From Thermomicrobium roseum DSM 5159 (GTDB lineage: Bacteria > Chloroflexota > Chloroflexia > Thermomicrobiales > Thermomicrobiaceae): a stretch of 64,000 nt of DNA. The stretch's first letter is position 1, and the number at the start of each line of letters is the position of its first letter. A program made the position numbers and the translations under genes. Below the pieces are notes generated by a model. The model was given only the letters and a program-made list of their open reading frames with translations, was not told the origin of the DNA and ran no database searches. Location: contig NC_011959.1 of assembly GCF_000021685.1 (NCBI RefSeq), positions 1,842,199-1,906,198 of the forward strand. Direction: 5' to 3'. Positions 1 through 8,349 of the stretch are shown here, one piece after another.

Positions 1-995
1 TCGACGAACGCCTGGACTTCCGGCCGATCGGCTTGGTCGCGTGCGACATAGATGAAGAGCGGTCGCGAGAGGGGCTGGTATTGCCCGGTCTTCACCGTCT
101 CGAGGTTCGGCTCGACCGGTTTGCCGGTCTTCGGGTTGACGATGGGCACGATCTTCACCCGACCTTTATTCTCGATCGCGTAGGCGAGCCCGAAATAGCC
201 GAGCGCGTTCTTGTCCCCGGCGACACCCTGGACGAGGACGTTGTCGTCCTCGGAGGCAGTGTAGTCACCCCGGCTCGCGCCAGCCTTGCCGTTGATCGCT
301 TCCGTGAAGTAGTCGAAGGTTCCCGAGTCGGTTCCTGCCCCGTACAAGTTGAGCGGTGCATCCGGCCAGTTCGGTCGCACCTGGTTCCAGCGGGTGATGA
401 CCCCCTGCGACTCGGGCTTCCAGATCAGATTGAGTTCCTCGACCGTCAAGTGATCCACCCAGTCGTTTTGCGGGTGCACCACGACGGCGAGTCCATCGAA
501 CGCAACAGGAAGCTCGATGTACTCGCGACCGCTCTTTTGGCAGGCCTCCACTTCGGAGTCCTTGATCGGGCGCGACGCATCCGAGATATCGGTTTCCTTG
601 TTGCAGAACTTCTTGAATCCACCGCCGGTGCCGGAGATTCCGACCGTGACCTTCACCTGGGGATACTTCTTCTGGAACTCCTCGGCGACTGCCTCCGAGA
701 TCGGGAACACGGTGCTGGAACCGTCGATCGTGATCGTACCGCTGAGCTGCTGGGCCGGCTTGGTAGGAGTTGGCTGAGCTGCTGGGGTGGTTGCCACTGC
801 TGCGGTCGGTGAAGGCTGAGCGGCTGCTGCTGGCGTTGGGCTCGGCTGCGCTGCCGGAGCGGTCGTCGGCGTGGGGGTCGCTTGCCCGCCCCCGCACGCT
901 GCGATGAGCGCGCTCGCTACCGGAACCGTGGCGCCCAGTGTGGCCAGGCGCGCGATCAATTGCCGTCGACTCAGTCGCGTCGTCCGTTCCTGCAT
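1..995 (-). CDS. pstS: PstS phosphate-binding lipoprotein (3' end outside window)
   Basis: This is the periplasmic or surface-anchored phosphate receptor of the high-affinity Pst ABC importer. 331 codons are visible and the C-terminus runs off the left edge. The N-terminus has a twin-arginine motif (SRRQLIA, Arg10-Arg11) followed by a hydrophobic stretch and a lipobox ending at Cys34, so it looks like a Tat-exported lipoprotein. An Ala/Pro/Thr linker covers about residues 38-83. The mature domain opens with the phosphate-binding DGSSTVFP at about residue 91, and GTGGGF and GAGTDSGTFDYF follow. The ATG lies 2 nt after the stop of the PhoB-like regulator, and its ribosome site GGAGGAGG sits inside the regulator's last codons, so the two are translationally coupled. 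The pstCAB genes would be expected beyond the left edge. Confidence 0.95.
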   Translation of the reverse strand, partial: MQERTTRLSRRQLIARLATLGATVPVASALIAACGGGQATPTPTTAPAAQPSPTPAAAAQPSPTAAVATTPAAQPTPTKPAQQLSGTITIDGSSTVFPISEAVAEEFQKKYPQVKVTVGISGTGGGFKKFCNKETDISDASRPIKDSEVEACQKSGREYIELPVAFDGLAVVVHPQNDWVDHLTVEELNLIWKPESQGVITRWNQVRPNWPDAPLNLYGAGTDSGTFDYFTEAINGKAGASRGDYTASEDDNVLVQGVAGDKNALGYFGLAYAIENKGRVKIVPIVNPKTGKPVEPNLETVKTGQYQPLSRPLFIYVARDQADRPEVQAFV

Positions 996-997
996 GG

Positions 998-1759
998 TCA
1001 ACTTCCTCCTCCATTCGTCTCGTCCATTGCCGCCAATTCCGGTACGAACCGGTATCCGATTCCGTGGACCGTTCTGATCAGGTTCGACCCATCTGGCTCT
1101 CCTCCCAGTGCTTCCCGGATCCGGTGGATGTGGACATCGACGTTCCGGAGGTCGACGACGTCCTGTCCCCAGACCAGGTCGAGAAGCTCCTGCCGCGTGC
1201 ACACGCGACCGGCCCGCTCGACCAGTGCGGTGAGCAGGGCGAACTCACGCGGCGCGAGATGAACCTCCCGTCCCCGGTACACCACGCGGTGCTCGTCGCG
1301 GAAGATCACGAGCGTTCCGGCCGTGAGCACGTTTCCGGCTGTCGTCTCTGCCGACCGGCGCAGCAAGGCGTCGATCCGGGCAAAGAGTTCGCGCGTGCGG
1401 AAGGGCTTCACCACGTAATCGTCGGCGCCTTCCTGGAACAGCGCGACGATGTCGTCTTCGCTGTCGCGGGCCGTCAACACGAGGATGGGCGCGCTCGACC
1501 ACTTGCGGATCAGCCGGCAGACATCGCGCCCGTCGATACCCGGGAGCATCAGATCGAGGATGATGAGGTCGGGTCGGATGGTGCGCGCCAGCATGATCGC
1601 GTGCCGGCCCTCTTGGGCGGTCCAGACGCTGTAGCCGCGTTGTTCCAGGCTGTAGGAGAGAATCTGGGCGAGTGTCGGATCATCCTCGACGATCAGGATA
1701 CGCTGCTGCGTCGGTGTTCCTTCTGGTCGCGTGGTCGATCGACTGCTCACCGTGACCAT
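998..1759 (-). CDS. OmpR/PhoB-family response regulator
   Basis: This is a two-component transcription factor, by context the regulator of phosphate uptake. The receiver domain spans about residues 19-135, with acidic pocket Glu25/Asp26/Asp27, phospho-acceptor Asp69 in LIILDLMLPG, Thr96 and Lys118 in YVVKPF. A winged-helix DNA-binding domain fills about residues 150-250 and ends with the typical IRTVHGIGYRFVP. The ATG at 1759 was chosen over a GTG 15 nt upstream because GGGAAG lies 4-5 nt before it. No histidine kinase is adjacent in this window. The gene is followed directly by pstS (2 nt gap), which supports a PhoB/PhoP-type role, although the partner kinase and the target boxes are unseen. 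Confidence 0.9.
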   Translation of the reverse strand: MVTVSSRSTTRPEGTPTQQRILIVEDDPTLAQILSYSLEQRGYSVWTAQEGRHAIMLARTIRPDLIILDLMLPGIDGRDVCRLIRKWSSAPILVLTARDSEDDIVALFQEGADDYVVKPFRTRELFARIDALLRRSAETTAGNVLTAGTLVIFRDEHRVVYRGREVHLAPREFALLTALVERAGRVCTRQELLDLVWGQDVVDLRNVDVHIHRIREALGGEPDGSNLIRTVHGIGYRFVPELAAMDETNGGGS

Positions 1760-1820
1760 CCGTCTTCCCTTCACTGTGGGCAGTGTACCGGGCTGCGATT
1801 AACGGAGGATCAGCGGGAGA

Positions 1821-2195
1821 TTAACGGTCGATTAACGGGGCGAGTTCGCTGACGACGCGCACCACGTCGCTGACTGCGAAGGGGCGGGAGAGGATCCGGT
1901 TCGCGCGCTGGCGCAGCCATTCCGGCAGGGCGCGCAGGGGGCTCGCCAGGACGAGGAGTCGCGTGTCAGGGAAGTCTTCGAGCAGGCGCTGGAGTTCGGC
2001 GAGCTGCTCACCATCACTCGCGAGGTCCACCACGATCAGGTCGGGGCGCAATCCCCAGCCAGCGAGAAAGTGTGCTGCGTCAGCGGCGCGCTCGTGCGCG
2101 CTCACGGCGTAGCCGAGTTCCTCGAGTTCCGCGCGGAAATAGGAGCGTGCCGGCCAGTCCGGCTCGATCAGGACGATGAATGGTAAGGCAGTCAT
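1821..2195 (-). CDS. Stand-alone degenerate receiver-domain protein
   Basis: This 124-residue protein consists only of a CheY-like fold. It keeps an acidic pocket (Glu11, Asp13) and a candidate phospho-acceptor, Asp57 in DLIVVDLAS. The conserved switch Thr is Ala84 (LVLASP) and the conserved Lys is Arg104 (ILSRPF), so normal phosphorylation switching is doubtful. The ATG was chosen because GAGGCG lies just upstream and the fold begins directly after it; a longer frame adds only low-quality sequence. It lies 61 nt upstream of the PhoB-like gene on the same strand and is probably cotranscribed with it and pstS. It may bind or titrate a partner of the phosphate two-component system; this is inference. 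Confidence 0.72.
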   Translation of the reverse strand: MTALPFIVLIEPDWPARSYFRAELEELGYAVSAHERAADAAHFLAGWGLRPDLIVVDLASDGEQLAELQRLLEDFPDTRLLVLASPLRALPEWLRQRANRILSRPFAVSDVVRVVSELAPLIDR

Positions 2196-2319
2196 CGCCT
2201 CGCTCCTGCTCTCGCGAGACAGTACGCAACTGTCTCGTGAACGGACGAGAGCGGCCGCTCGAGGTAGGACGAGCGACCGCTCTGCCATCCGGACACGATT
2301 CCGAGGTGCCGCGAGCAGC

Positions 2320-2574
2320 TCAGGATGACTCGCGCAGCGTCCGGGCCGCCAGATATTCCTGGCACTGCCAGCACTGATGCGGTCCTGCGGTGGCTCGGCA
2401 ACGCTCGACCGCTTCCGGCGTGTTGAGCGCATAACCGAGCGCGCAACGGAGGATCACCCGTTTTCGGCCACGCTTGGTCTGGAAGGTAACCTTCTTCAGC
2501 ATCGGGCAACCCAGCCACAGCTCTTCCTCGGAATCGGTGTCCGGCGCACGCCGAAAGAGTTCTGCTACCAGCAT
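2320..2574 (-). CDS. Small cysteine-rich protein of unknown function
   Basis: I do not recognise this 84-residue product. It has five cysteines (Cys23, 44, 59, 68, 71), the last two as a CWQC pair, and a basic middle segment (KRGRKR). This suggests a metal-binding or redox-sensitive small protein. GAGGTG lies about 9 nt upstream of the ATG; a GTG 12 nt earlier is possible. It stands 124 nt upstream of the degenerate receiver gene on the same strand. The opposite-strand frame across this stretch has no protein-like features. Confidence 0.5.
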   Translation of the reverse strand: MLVAELFRRAPDTDSEEELWLGCPMLKKVTFQTKRGRKRVILRCALGYALNTPEAVERCRATAGPHQCWQCQEYLAARTLRESS

Positions 2575-2696
2575 CGCGCCGGTCACCTCACACTCGTTCT
2601 CCTGGCAACACCAGGAGATCGTTCCAGCACACGCTCGCGGCAGTTCCCTGCCAAGCTGGCTGGTTCACCTTCCAGTATACGCGCGACGCGATTCCA

Positions 2697-3296
2697 TCAT
2701 GGCGTCGACCCCGGCAGGCGCAATTTGGCGGCCAGAACTGGGCTCTGGAACTCGCTCGCCAGGATATCCATGATCACGATGTCGTCGCGGTACGGACCGA
2801 TCTTCGTCGCTTGGCGCAGGCGACCGACTTCCCGGAATCCGACACGGTCGTAGACGGCTCGTGCCCGCTCGTTCGCTGCGTAATAGCGTAGCCAGATGTG
2901 ATGCAAGCCGAGGACCGTGAAGCCGAAGTCCAAGAGGAGAGTCAGCGCCTCGGTCGCGTATCCCCGTCCCCAAACGCTCCGCTCACCGATGACGATCCCG
3001 ACCTCGGCGCTCCCGACAGCGAAGTCGATCCCGAAGAGTTCTGCGTTGCCGACCGGGCGGTCATCGGGGCGCTCGTAGATCGTGAAGACCCGGCGTGTTG
3101 GGTCGCGCCGGGCTTGCTCGAACCACTCGACTTCGTCCTCGACGGTGAAGGGAACCCGCCAATGAGCAGTCAGCGTGCGCGAGACCTCGAGATCGTTCAT
3201 CCACCGCTGATAGACTGCGGCCAAGTCGCGCCGGATCGGACCGAGGTAGACGAGTTTGCCAGGGACGATAACCTGCAGATGCTGATACTCTTCCAT
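2697..3296 (-). CDS. GNAT family N-acetyltransferase (RimJ/RimL-like)
   Basis: This 199-residue protein has the layout of RimJ/RimL-type acetyltransferases, which move an acetyl group from acetyl-CoA to an amine. Landmarks are YLGPIRRDL near the N-terminus, IVIGERSVWGRGYATEAL (acetyl-CoA-binding loop) in the middle, and HHIWLRYYAANERARAVYDRVGF, a standard C-terminal signature of the family. The ATG was preferred to an in-frame GTG nine codons upstream, which would overlap the divergent neighbour's leader. The substrate cannot be read from sequence. It is divergent from the DUF72 gene, with about 90 nt between starts for both promoters. Confidence 0.85.
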   Translation of the reverse strand: MEEYQHLQVIVPGKLVYLGPIRRDLAAVYQRWMNDLEVSRTLTAHWRVPFTVEDEVEWFEQARRDPTRRVFTIYERPDDRPVGNAELFGIDFAVGSAEVGIVIGERSVWGRGYATEALTLLLDFGFTVLGLHHIWLRYYAANERARAVYDRVGFREVGRLRQATKIGPYRDDIVIMDILASEFQSPVLAAKLRLPGSTP

Positions 3297-3387
3297 CGCT
3301 ATGTCCTGCTCCTCCCCGCTCACCTGTGTGACGCTTCCCCACGACCGTGTTACGCTGGCGGCGGCGAGTGCCGTGCAGGAGGTCTCC

Positions 3388-4125
3388 GTGTGGCTCGTCG
3401 GGACATCCGGTTGGTCGTATCGTCACTGGCGTGGCCGCTTCTATCCGCCAGAACTCCCGCCATGGGAGTGGTTCTCCTACTACCTGCGCGAGTTTGCCAC
3501 AGTCGAGTTGAATGTGACTTTCTACCGGCTGCCGGCGCGCCAACGCTTTCGGGAATGGGCTAGGCAAGCTGCCCAACGACCGGGCTTTGTCTTCGCGGTC
3601 AAGGCACCACGCGCGATCACGCACGTCCATCGCTTGGCTGGTGTCGAGCCGGTGCTGGGAACATTCCTGGCCACAATCGAGGAACTCGGTTCCTCTCGCG
3701 GCCCGCTCCTCTTCCAGCTGCCTCCCGGCTTCGCCTGCGATCTCGACCGCTTGCGATCTTTCCTCGATTCGTTGCCAGCGGGCCAACCGTTCGCCTTCGA
3801 GTTCCGTCACCCGAGCTGGTTCGTGCCCGCCGTCGCCGATGCGATCGCCGGCGCTGGCGGCACGATCGTCCTCGCGTATGGCGGAACGCATCCCACTCCG
3901 GATTCGTTTCCGTTCGTCGGCCCGCTCTGTTATGTCCGAGTACACAGTGGTCTCTTCGATATCGGTCTGACGGACGAGGAGATTGCTCAGCTGGTTACCC
4001 GGTTGGCCTCCTGCAGCGATCGGCCCGGATTCGTCTACTTCAACAACGACGCCTTCGCCCATGCAGTGCACGATGCTCGGCGCTTGCGCCAGGCACTCCA
4101 GCGTGAGGGCTTACCGGTCGCGTGA
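3388..4125 (+). CDS. DUF72 (YecE-like) protein
   Basis: The 245-residue product opens with VGTSGWSYRHWRGRFYP and contains FYRLP, FAVKAPRAITH, LLFQLPP and FAFEFRHPSW, the hallmark blocks of the DUF72/YecE TIM-barrel family. The biochemical role of the family is not settled. The GTG at 3388 was chosen because AGGAGGT lies 5 nt upstream and the family starts at this point; an ATG 29 codons upstream would add non-conserved residues. The gene converges on the phosphodiesterase-like gene with a 19 nt gap. Confidence 0.85.
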   Translation: MWLVGTSGWSYRHWRGRFYPPELPPWEWFSYYLREFATVELNVTFYRLPARQRFREWARQAAQRPGFVFAVKAPRAITHVHRLAGVEPVLGTFLATIEELGSSRGPLLFQLPPGFACDLDRLRSFLDSLPAGQPFAFEFRHPSWFVPAVADAIAGAGGTIVLAYGGTHPTPDSFPFVGPLCYVRVHSGLFDIGLTDEEIAQLVTRLASCSDRPGFVYFNNDAFAHAVHDARRLRQALQREGLPVA

Positions 4126-4144
4126 GGCGCGAGAAGGTCGATCC

Positions 4145-5605
4145 TCACCCAGAGCGGTCGTCCCAGAATTGATCCGGACCAGCGATGCGATCCAGGTAGA
4201 ACGTGCCCTCGGTACGCCAGCCGAGCACGATGGCTCCGGGAGTCGGGCGGCAGAGTTCGCTGCGGATCGATGGTTGCCAGCTCTCGTCGAACGCTTCCTG
4301 CAAGACGCGGCCAGCGAATGGCTGTTCCGGCGTCAAGCCGAGAACGGCTGCTACGGTGGGAACGATATCCACCACGCCGGCTGGAATTCGGCTCGCGAAC
4401 CCCTTGCGGATATTCGGTCCCAGCATCACGGCAAAAGCCTGCAGTTCGAAGGGGGAGCCCGAGCCGTGCGTCGACCGGAGCGCGACCTGCTCGGTCAGAG
4501 CGGTGACGACTCCGGCGACCCCGAACTCGTTCTGGTCCGCTCTCCAGGTCGGGCTCACAGCGAGGAGCGGGAGCCGCTCGAGGGCATCACGCTCGAGCGA
4601 GCCACCCCACACAGCGGTGAGAGGGGCTGTTCCTGGTCGTGCCGAGGTCAGCGAGGGATGAGCGAGGACCGCGCCGACCCATGGCTGCTCGAGCAACCAC
4701 TCGATCAGTGGGGCAAGTTCTACCGGCTTGGGAGTAGTGGACCCCGGTCGCCGGAACAGGAAATCGCCTGCCGGCACGAGGCGATCGAGGACCGGCAGGG
4801 GAGGTGCCTGGCGGAGGAGTTCGCTCAGCGAGCGGTGATGGAGTGGGGTCGACTGGCCATGATCGGAAAGGACGAAGACGAGCAGATCGTCCAGCAGTCG
4901 GCGGGCAGCCAGGTGATCGAAGAAGCGAGCGAGCAGCTCATCCAGTTGGCGGAGGACTGACTCGCTTTCTGGGCTGCCGAGCCCAGCGAAGTGAAAGGTC
5001 GCGTCCGGCTCGTGGAGCCAGAGCACGGTCACCGCGACGTCTGGATAGGGCAGGAAGAGATCGCGGGCTGCGCGGATGGCGTAGCGGACGAGCTCGAGGG
5101 ACGAGTCCGTGGGATCGGGAGGTGGCCCGAGCTTTTCGCGCAACGCGGCGAGATCGGGCAGGCCGAAGACCGAGCGAGGATTGACCAGGCGGAACGGCTG
5201 AGTGCGGGCCCAGAGCCAACTCGAGCCGGTGGAGCCGCTGGCTGCGACTGCGAGACGCTGCCCACGCGCGGCGAGGAGATCGGCGAGCGGCGGGCGCAGG
5301 ATCGCCCGACCCTGCGTCCGCCGATCGAGTTCCGCGATTTGTCGAAAGTCGCTGGTATCCAGGATCCCGTCTTCGCCCGCTTCCTCGAGGACCATCACGT
5401 TGGAGACGATGCCGTGCTGTCCCGGATACGTACCCGTGCACATGGTCGCCACCTGAACCCGGGTATGTGGCGGATAGGCCGCCGCATACCGGGTCAGGCG
5501 CGTGCCCTCGGCTGCCAGGGAATGGACAAAGGGCATGCGTTCCTCGGTAACCAGGTCAGGGCGGAGCCCGTCGAGTACCACGATCAGGACACGGCTAGTC
5601 GCCAC
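4145..5605 (-). CDS. Alkaline phosphatase superfamily (type I phosphodiesterase/nucleotide pyrophosphatase-like) protein
   Basis: The 486-residue enzyme belongs to the metal-dependent phosphodiesterase/phosphatase superfamily. Metal ligands and nucleophile region are visible: Asp12 in VVLDGLRPD, the nucleophile block ATMCTGTYPGQHG, WLHEPDATFH, LSDHGQST and a C-terminal STHGS. No signal peptide is seen, so it may be cytosolic. The GTG at 5605 is used, with GGGAGAGG about 9 nt upstream; a TTG seven codons earlier is the alternative. The gene lies 17 nt after the binding-protein gene of an ABC transporter and should be in its operon, so it may hydrolyse the imported compound (inference). Confidence 0.82.
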   Translation of the reverse strand: MATSRVLIVVLDGLRPDLVTEERMPFVHSLAAEGTRLTRYAAAYPPHTRVQVATMCTGTYPGQHGIVSNVMVLEEAGEDGILDTSDFRQIAELDRRTQGRAILRPPLADLLAARGQRLAVAASGSTGSSWLWARTQPFRLVNPRSVFGLPDLAALREKLGPPPDPTDSSLELVRYAIRAARDLFLPYPDVAVTVLWLHEPDATFHFAGLGSPESESVLRQLDELLARFFDHLAARRLLDDLLVFVLSDHGQSTPLHHRSLSELLRQAPPLPVLDRLVPAGDFLFRRPGSTTPKPVELAPLIEWLLEQPWVGAVLAHPSLTSARPGTAPLTAVWGGSLERDALERLPLLAVSPTWRADQNEFGVAGVVTALTEQVALRSTHGSGSPFELQAFAVMLGPNIRKGFASRIPAGVVDIVPTVAAVLGLTPEQPFAGRVLQEAFDESWQPSIRSELCRPTPGAIVLGWRTEGTFYLDRIAGPDQFWDDRSG

Positions 5606-5622
5606 TGCTGTAGTCCTCTCCC

Positions 5623-7323
5623 TCAACCGGCCAACAAAAGGTTATCGGGCCGCAGATCCATATAGTAAAAGCTGTAAGGGGTCCACTTGACGAAATCGCG
5701 CATGGCATAGTGCTCGATCGGGATCCAGAGGACGGTTCCGGGTGCCTCCTCCTCCCAAATGTCGAGCGCATCCTGAAAAGCCCGTGCCCTGAACTGCTGA
5801 TCGAGCGTCTGCCGTTGTTGCTCGCCGAGCTCGTTGAAGCGCGGATTCTCCGGCTTCCACCAGTCACGCTGGGTCGCCGTCCCCGGACCCCAGCGCAACC
5901 AGAAGGCTCCCTCCGGATCGGCCAAGTAGTTGGAGTTCGACCAAGACCCAACCATCCGCTCTTCCTTGGGGAGATCGGCCCAGTCGATCAGCTGGACTTC
6001 AGCGTTCACGCCGATCTGGCGCCACATCTCGACGATTGCCTGGGCTGCTTCATTGCCGAGCGTATAGTAGCCCGGTTTGTTGTTGTAGCGAATCGTGCTG
6101 CCGTCGTAGCCGGACTGACGGACGAGTTGGCGAGCGCGGTCTGGATCATAGGGCGTGTAGGGGCGTTGGGGGTTGTAAAGTGGTCCGTAATCCTCGAACT
6201 GATGGCTGCGCATGCGGACTGCCTGGTCATTCCACAGTGTCTTGATCAAGAGTTCGCGGTCGATGCCGAGATTGAGTGCCTGACGCAGTCGCTTGTCCTT
6301 CAAGAGTGGGTGATTGCAGTTGTAGCGCAGCACATGACAGTTGGCGAGCGGAATGCTGCGGATGACGATTCCTTGGCTCCGCTGGAGCACCGGTACCTGG
6401 TCCGGCGGCACGTTGGTGATGAGGTCGACCTCCCCGGACAAGAGCGCGGCGACTCGGGCCTGGATCTCGGGAATGACTTGGAAGACGATCCGGGAGGCCG
6501 TCGGGCGTCCACCGAAGTACGTCTCGTGGGGCTCGAGCACGAGCCGCTCGTCGGTCACGAACTCCGCCACACGATATGGCCCGGTGCCGATCGGCGCGCG
6601 AGCGAAGCCATCCATGCCGACTCGCTCATAGTACGCCTTGGGAATCAGCCAGCCGCCCCACGAGGAGATCCGCTTTTCGAAAACAGGGTCGGGGCTTTGG
6701 GTCACGAAGCGGACTCGATTCCTGTCCAGCGCACTGATCTCTGCGACTGTTTTGAAGTAGCTGGCAGCCTCCCGCAACTGATCCGGCGTATTCTTCAACA
6801 ACCGCTCGAAGGTGAAGACCACATCCTCGGCAGTCAGCATGCTTCCGTCGTGGAACGTCACGTCGTCGCGCAAGGTGAACTCGACGGTCAGATCATCGAT
6901 CCGCTTCCACTCCTTGGCGACCCAGGGTACGAGCGCGAAGCCAGCCCCTGGCTGCGGACCGCTCAGGAAGTCGCGCCGGATCAGGTAGTCGAAGATCGAA
7001 TACGTCACGCGCGTGCCGACGTTCGAGAGCTGTTGGTGTGGATCGAGGTTCGGTGGCAGTCCTTGCACGCCGATCCGCAACTCGCGGCGCGGCACCGCTG
7101 TCGCGGTGGCGACCGAAGCCGGTGCTGCGGTCGGAGAGGGCATGCTGGTCGGCTGCGCCGCTGCTTGGCCTGCGCTGGCAGGCGTCGTTGCAGGAGTCGC
7201 GGTCGGCGTGCTCTCGCTCGTGTTGCAGGCGAGGAGCAAAGCACCCGGTAAAACGGTCAAACCTGCCACGATCTGTCGCCTCGTGAAGCAGCAGCGGGCG
7301 TTGTGGGTGGGTCGGTTGACCAT
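5623..7323 (-). CDS. ABC transporter substrate-binding lipoprotein, family 5 (peptide/nickel type)
   Basis: This 566-residue extracytoplasmic receptor belongs to a Dpp/Opp-type importer. The signal region has a twin-arginine (TRRQIVAG, Arg15-Arg16) and a lipobox ending at Cys33 (LLAC), followed by a Thr/Pro/Ala linker to about residue 80. The SBP_bac_5 domain has NLDPHQQ, FTLRDDVTFHDGSMLTAEDVVFTFERL in its opening third and GTGPYRV later. The ATG at 7323 follows AAGGAAGGAG at good spacing. It is third in the order permease, permease, receptor, hydrolase; the 117 nt gap before it may hold an extra regulatory element. The ligand (peptide, nickel complex, opine or other) cannot be assigned. Confidence 0.92.
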   Translation of the reverse strand: MVNRPTHNARCCFTRRQIVAGLTVLPGALLLACNTSESTPTATPATTPASAGQAAAQPTSMPSPTAAPASVATATAVPRRELRIGVQGLPPNLDPHQQLSNVGTRVTYSIFDYLIRRDFLSGPQPGAGFALVPWVAKEWKRIDDLTVEFTLRDDVTFHDGSMLTAEDVVFTFERLLKNTPDQLREAASYFKTVAEISALDRNRVRFVTQSPDPVFEKRISSWGGWLIPKAYYERVGMDGFARAPIGTGPYRVAEFVTDERLVLEPHETYFGGRPTASRIVFQVIPEIQARVAALLSGEVDLITNVPPDQVPVLQRSQGIVIRSIPLANCHVLRYNCNHPLLKDKRLRQALNLGIDRELLIKTLWNDQAVRMRSHQFEDYGPLYNPQRPYTPYDPDRARQLVRQSGYDGSTIRYNNKPGYYTLGNEAAQAIVEMWRQIGVNAEVQLIDWADLPKEERMVGSWSNSNYLADPEGAFWLRWGPGTATQRDWWKPENPRFNELGEQQRQTLDQQFRARAFQDALDIWEEEAPGTVLWIPIEHYAMRDFVKWTPYSFYYMDLRPDNLLLAG

Positions 7324-7440
7324 CGGACTACTCCTTCCTTCGCTGACTCTTCTCTGCTGGCAGCGCATGACCGGTTCAGGACGACTGGTTGAAGAACTGC
7401 TCTTTGTTCGCTGCTTGGCCTCCTTTCGCCGTACCCGGGG

Positions 7441-8346
7441 TCAACGTCCCCTCGTCGTAGGATCAGTTACGTCGCGCAGCCAGTCGCCGAGTTCGTTGAA
7501 CGAGAGGGTGATCGCCAGAAGGACAGCACCGGGGAAGACGGGGAGCCACCACGCGATCTGCAGGTAATTGCGGGCATCGCCCAGAATATTGCCGAGACTG
7601 GGTGTCGGTGGCTGCACGCCGATCCCGAGGAAACTCAGGGACGATTCCAACAAGACGAGACTGGTCAGGTGCAGCGTCATCAAGACGAGGAGCGGTGCGA
7701 CTTCGTTCGGCAAAATGTGGCGCGCGAGAATGCGGGCGGGGCTCGCTCCAGCAGCTTGCGCAGCGACCACGAAGAGTTCGTTCCTGAGCCGGAGCGTATT
7801 GGCGCGTGCAATGCGCGCGTACTGCTCCCACCCGCTCAGTCCGAGCAAAATGATGAGGACAGTCAAACCGGTGCCAAAGAGCGTCAAAGCGATCAACGCT
7901 AGGACGATGAACGGCACAGCCAGCTGCACGTCGATCGACAGGCTGATCACGTGGTCGGGTAACCCACGCCGATACCCGGCGATGATCCCGAGGCTCGTCC
8001 CCACGACGGCGCTGATGATGACCCCCACCAAAGCCAAGGACAAGGAGACACGCGTTCCAGCGAGAATCCGGCTGGCCAGGTCGCGGCCCAGTTGGTCAGT
8101 TCCCAGAGGATGTGCCAACGTGCCACCGAATCCGACGGGTGGCTGCAGACGAGCCAGCAAGTCCTGGGTCGAGGGATCGGGAAGCGGCAAGAGCGGGACA
8201 GCCAACGCGGCAACGCTGATCCCGACGAGCCACACGACCGCCAGCAGCGAGGTCAGCGGCCAGTCGGGCCGCGCACGGGTACGGCGGGGTACGACGGGAA
8301 GTCCTGCTCGAGAACCGGACCGTCGGAGAGGAGTCGAAACGACCAT
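7441..8346 (-). CDS. ABC transporter permease, DppC/OppC type
   Basis: This 301-residue inner-membrane permease has an N-terminal membrane segment (about residues 30-52) and the BPD_transp_1 domain, with GTDQLGRDLASRILAGTR and the EAA-loop AAQAAGASPARILARHILPN that contacts the ATPase. It starts 3 nt after the stop of the DppB-type permease, so the two are coupled. No ATPase gene is present on either side, so the energising subunits must be encoded elsewhere or shared. Confidence 0.92.
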   Translation of the reverse strand: MVVSTPLRRSGSRAGLPVVPRRTRARPDWPLTSLLAVVWLVGISVAALAVPLLPLPDPSTQDLLARLQPPVGFGGTLAHPLGTDQLGRDLASRILAGTRVSLSLALVGVIISAVVGTSLGIIAGYRRGLPDHVISLSIDVQLAVPFIVLALIALTLFGTGLTVLIILLGLSGWEQYARIARANTLRLRNELFVVAAQAAGASPARILARHILPNEVAPLLVLMTLHLTSLVLLESSLSFLGIGVQPPTPSLGNILGDARNYLQIAWWLPVFPGAVLLAITLSFNELGDWLRDVTDPTTRGR

Positions 8347-8349
8347 CGC

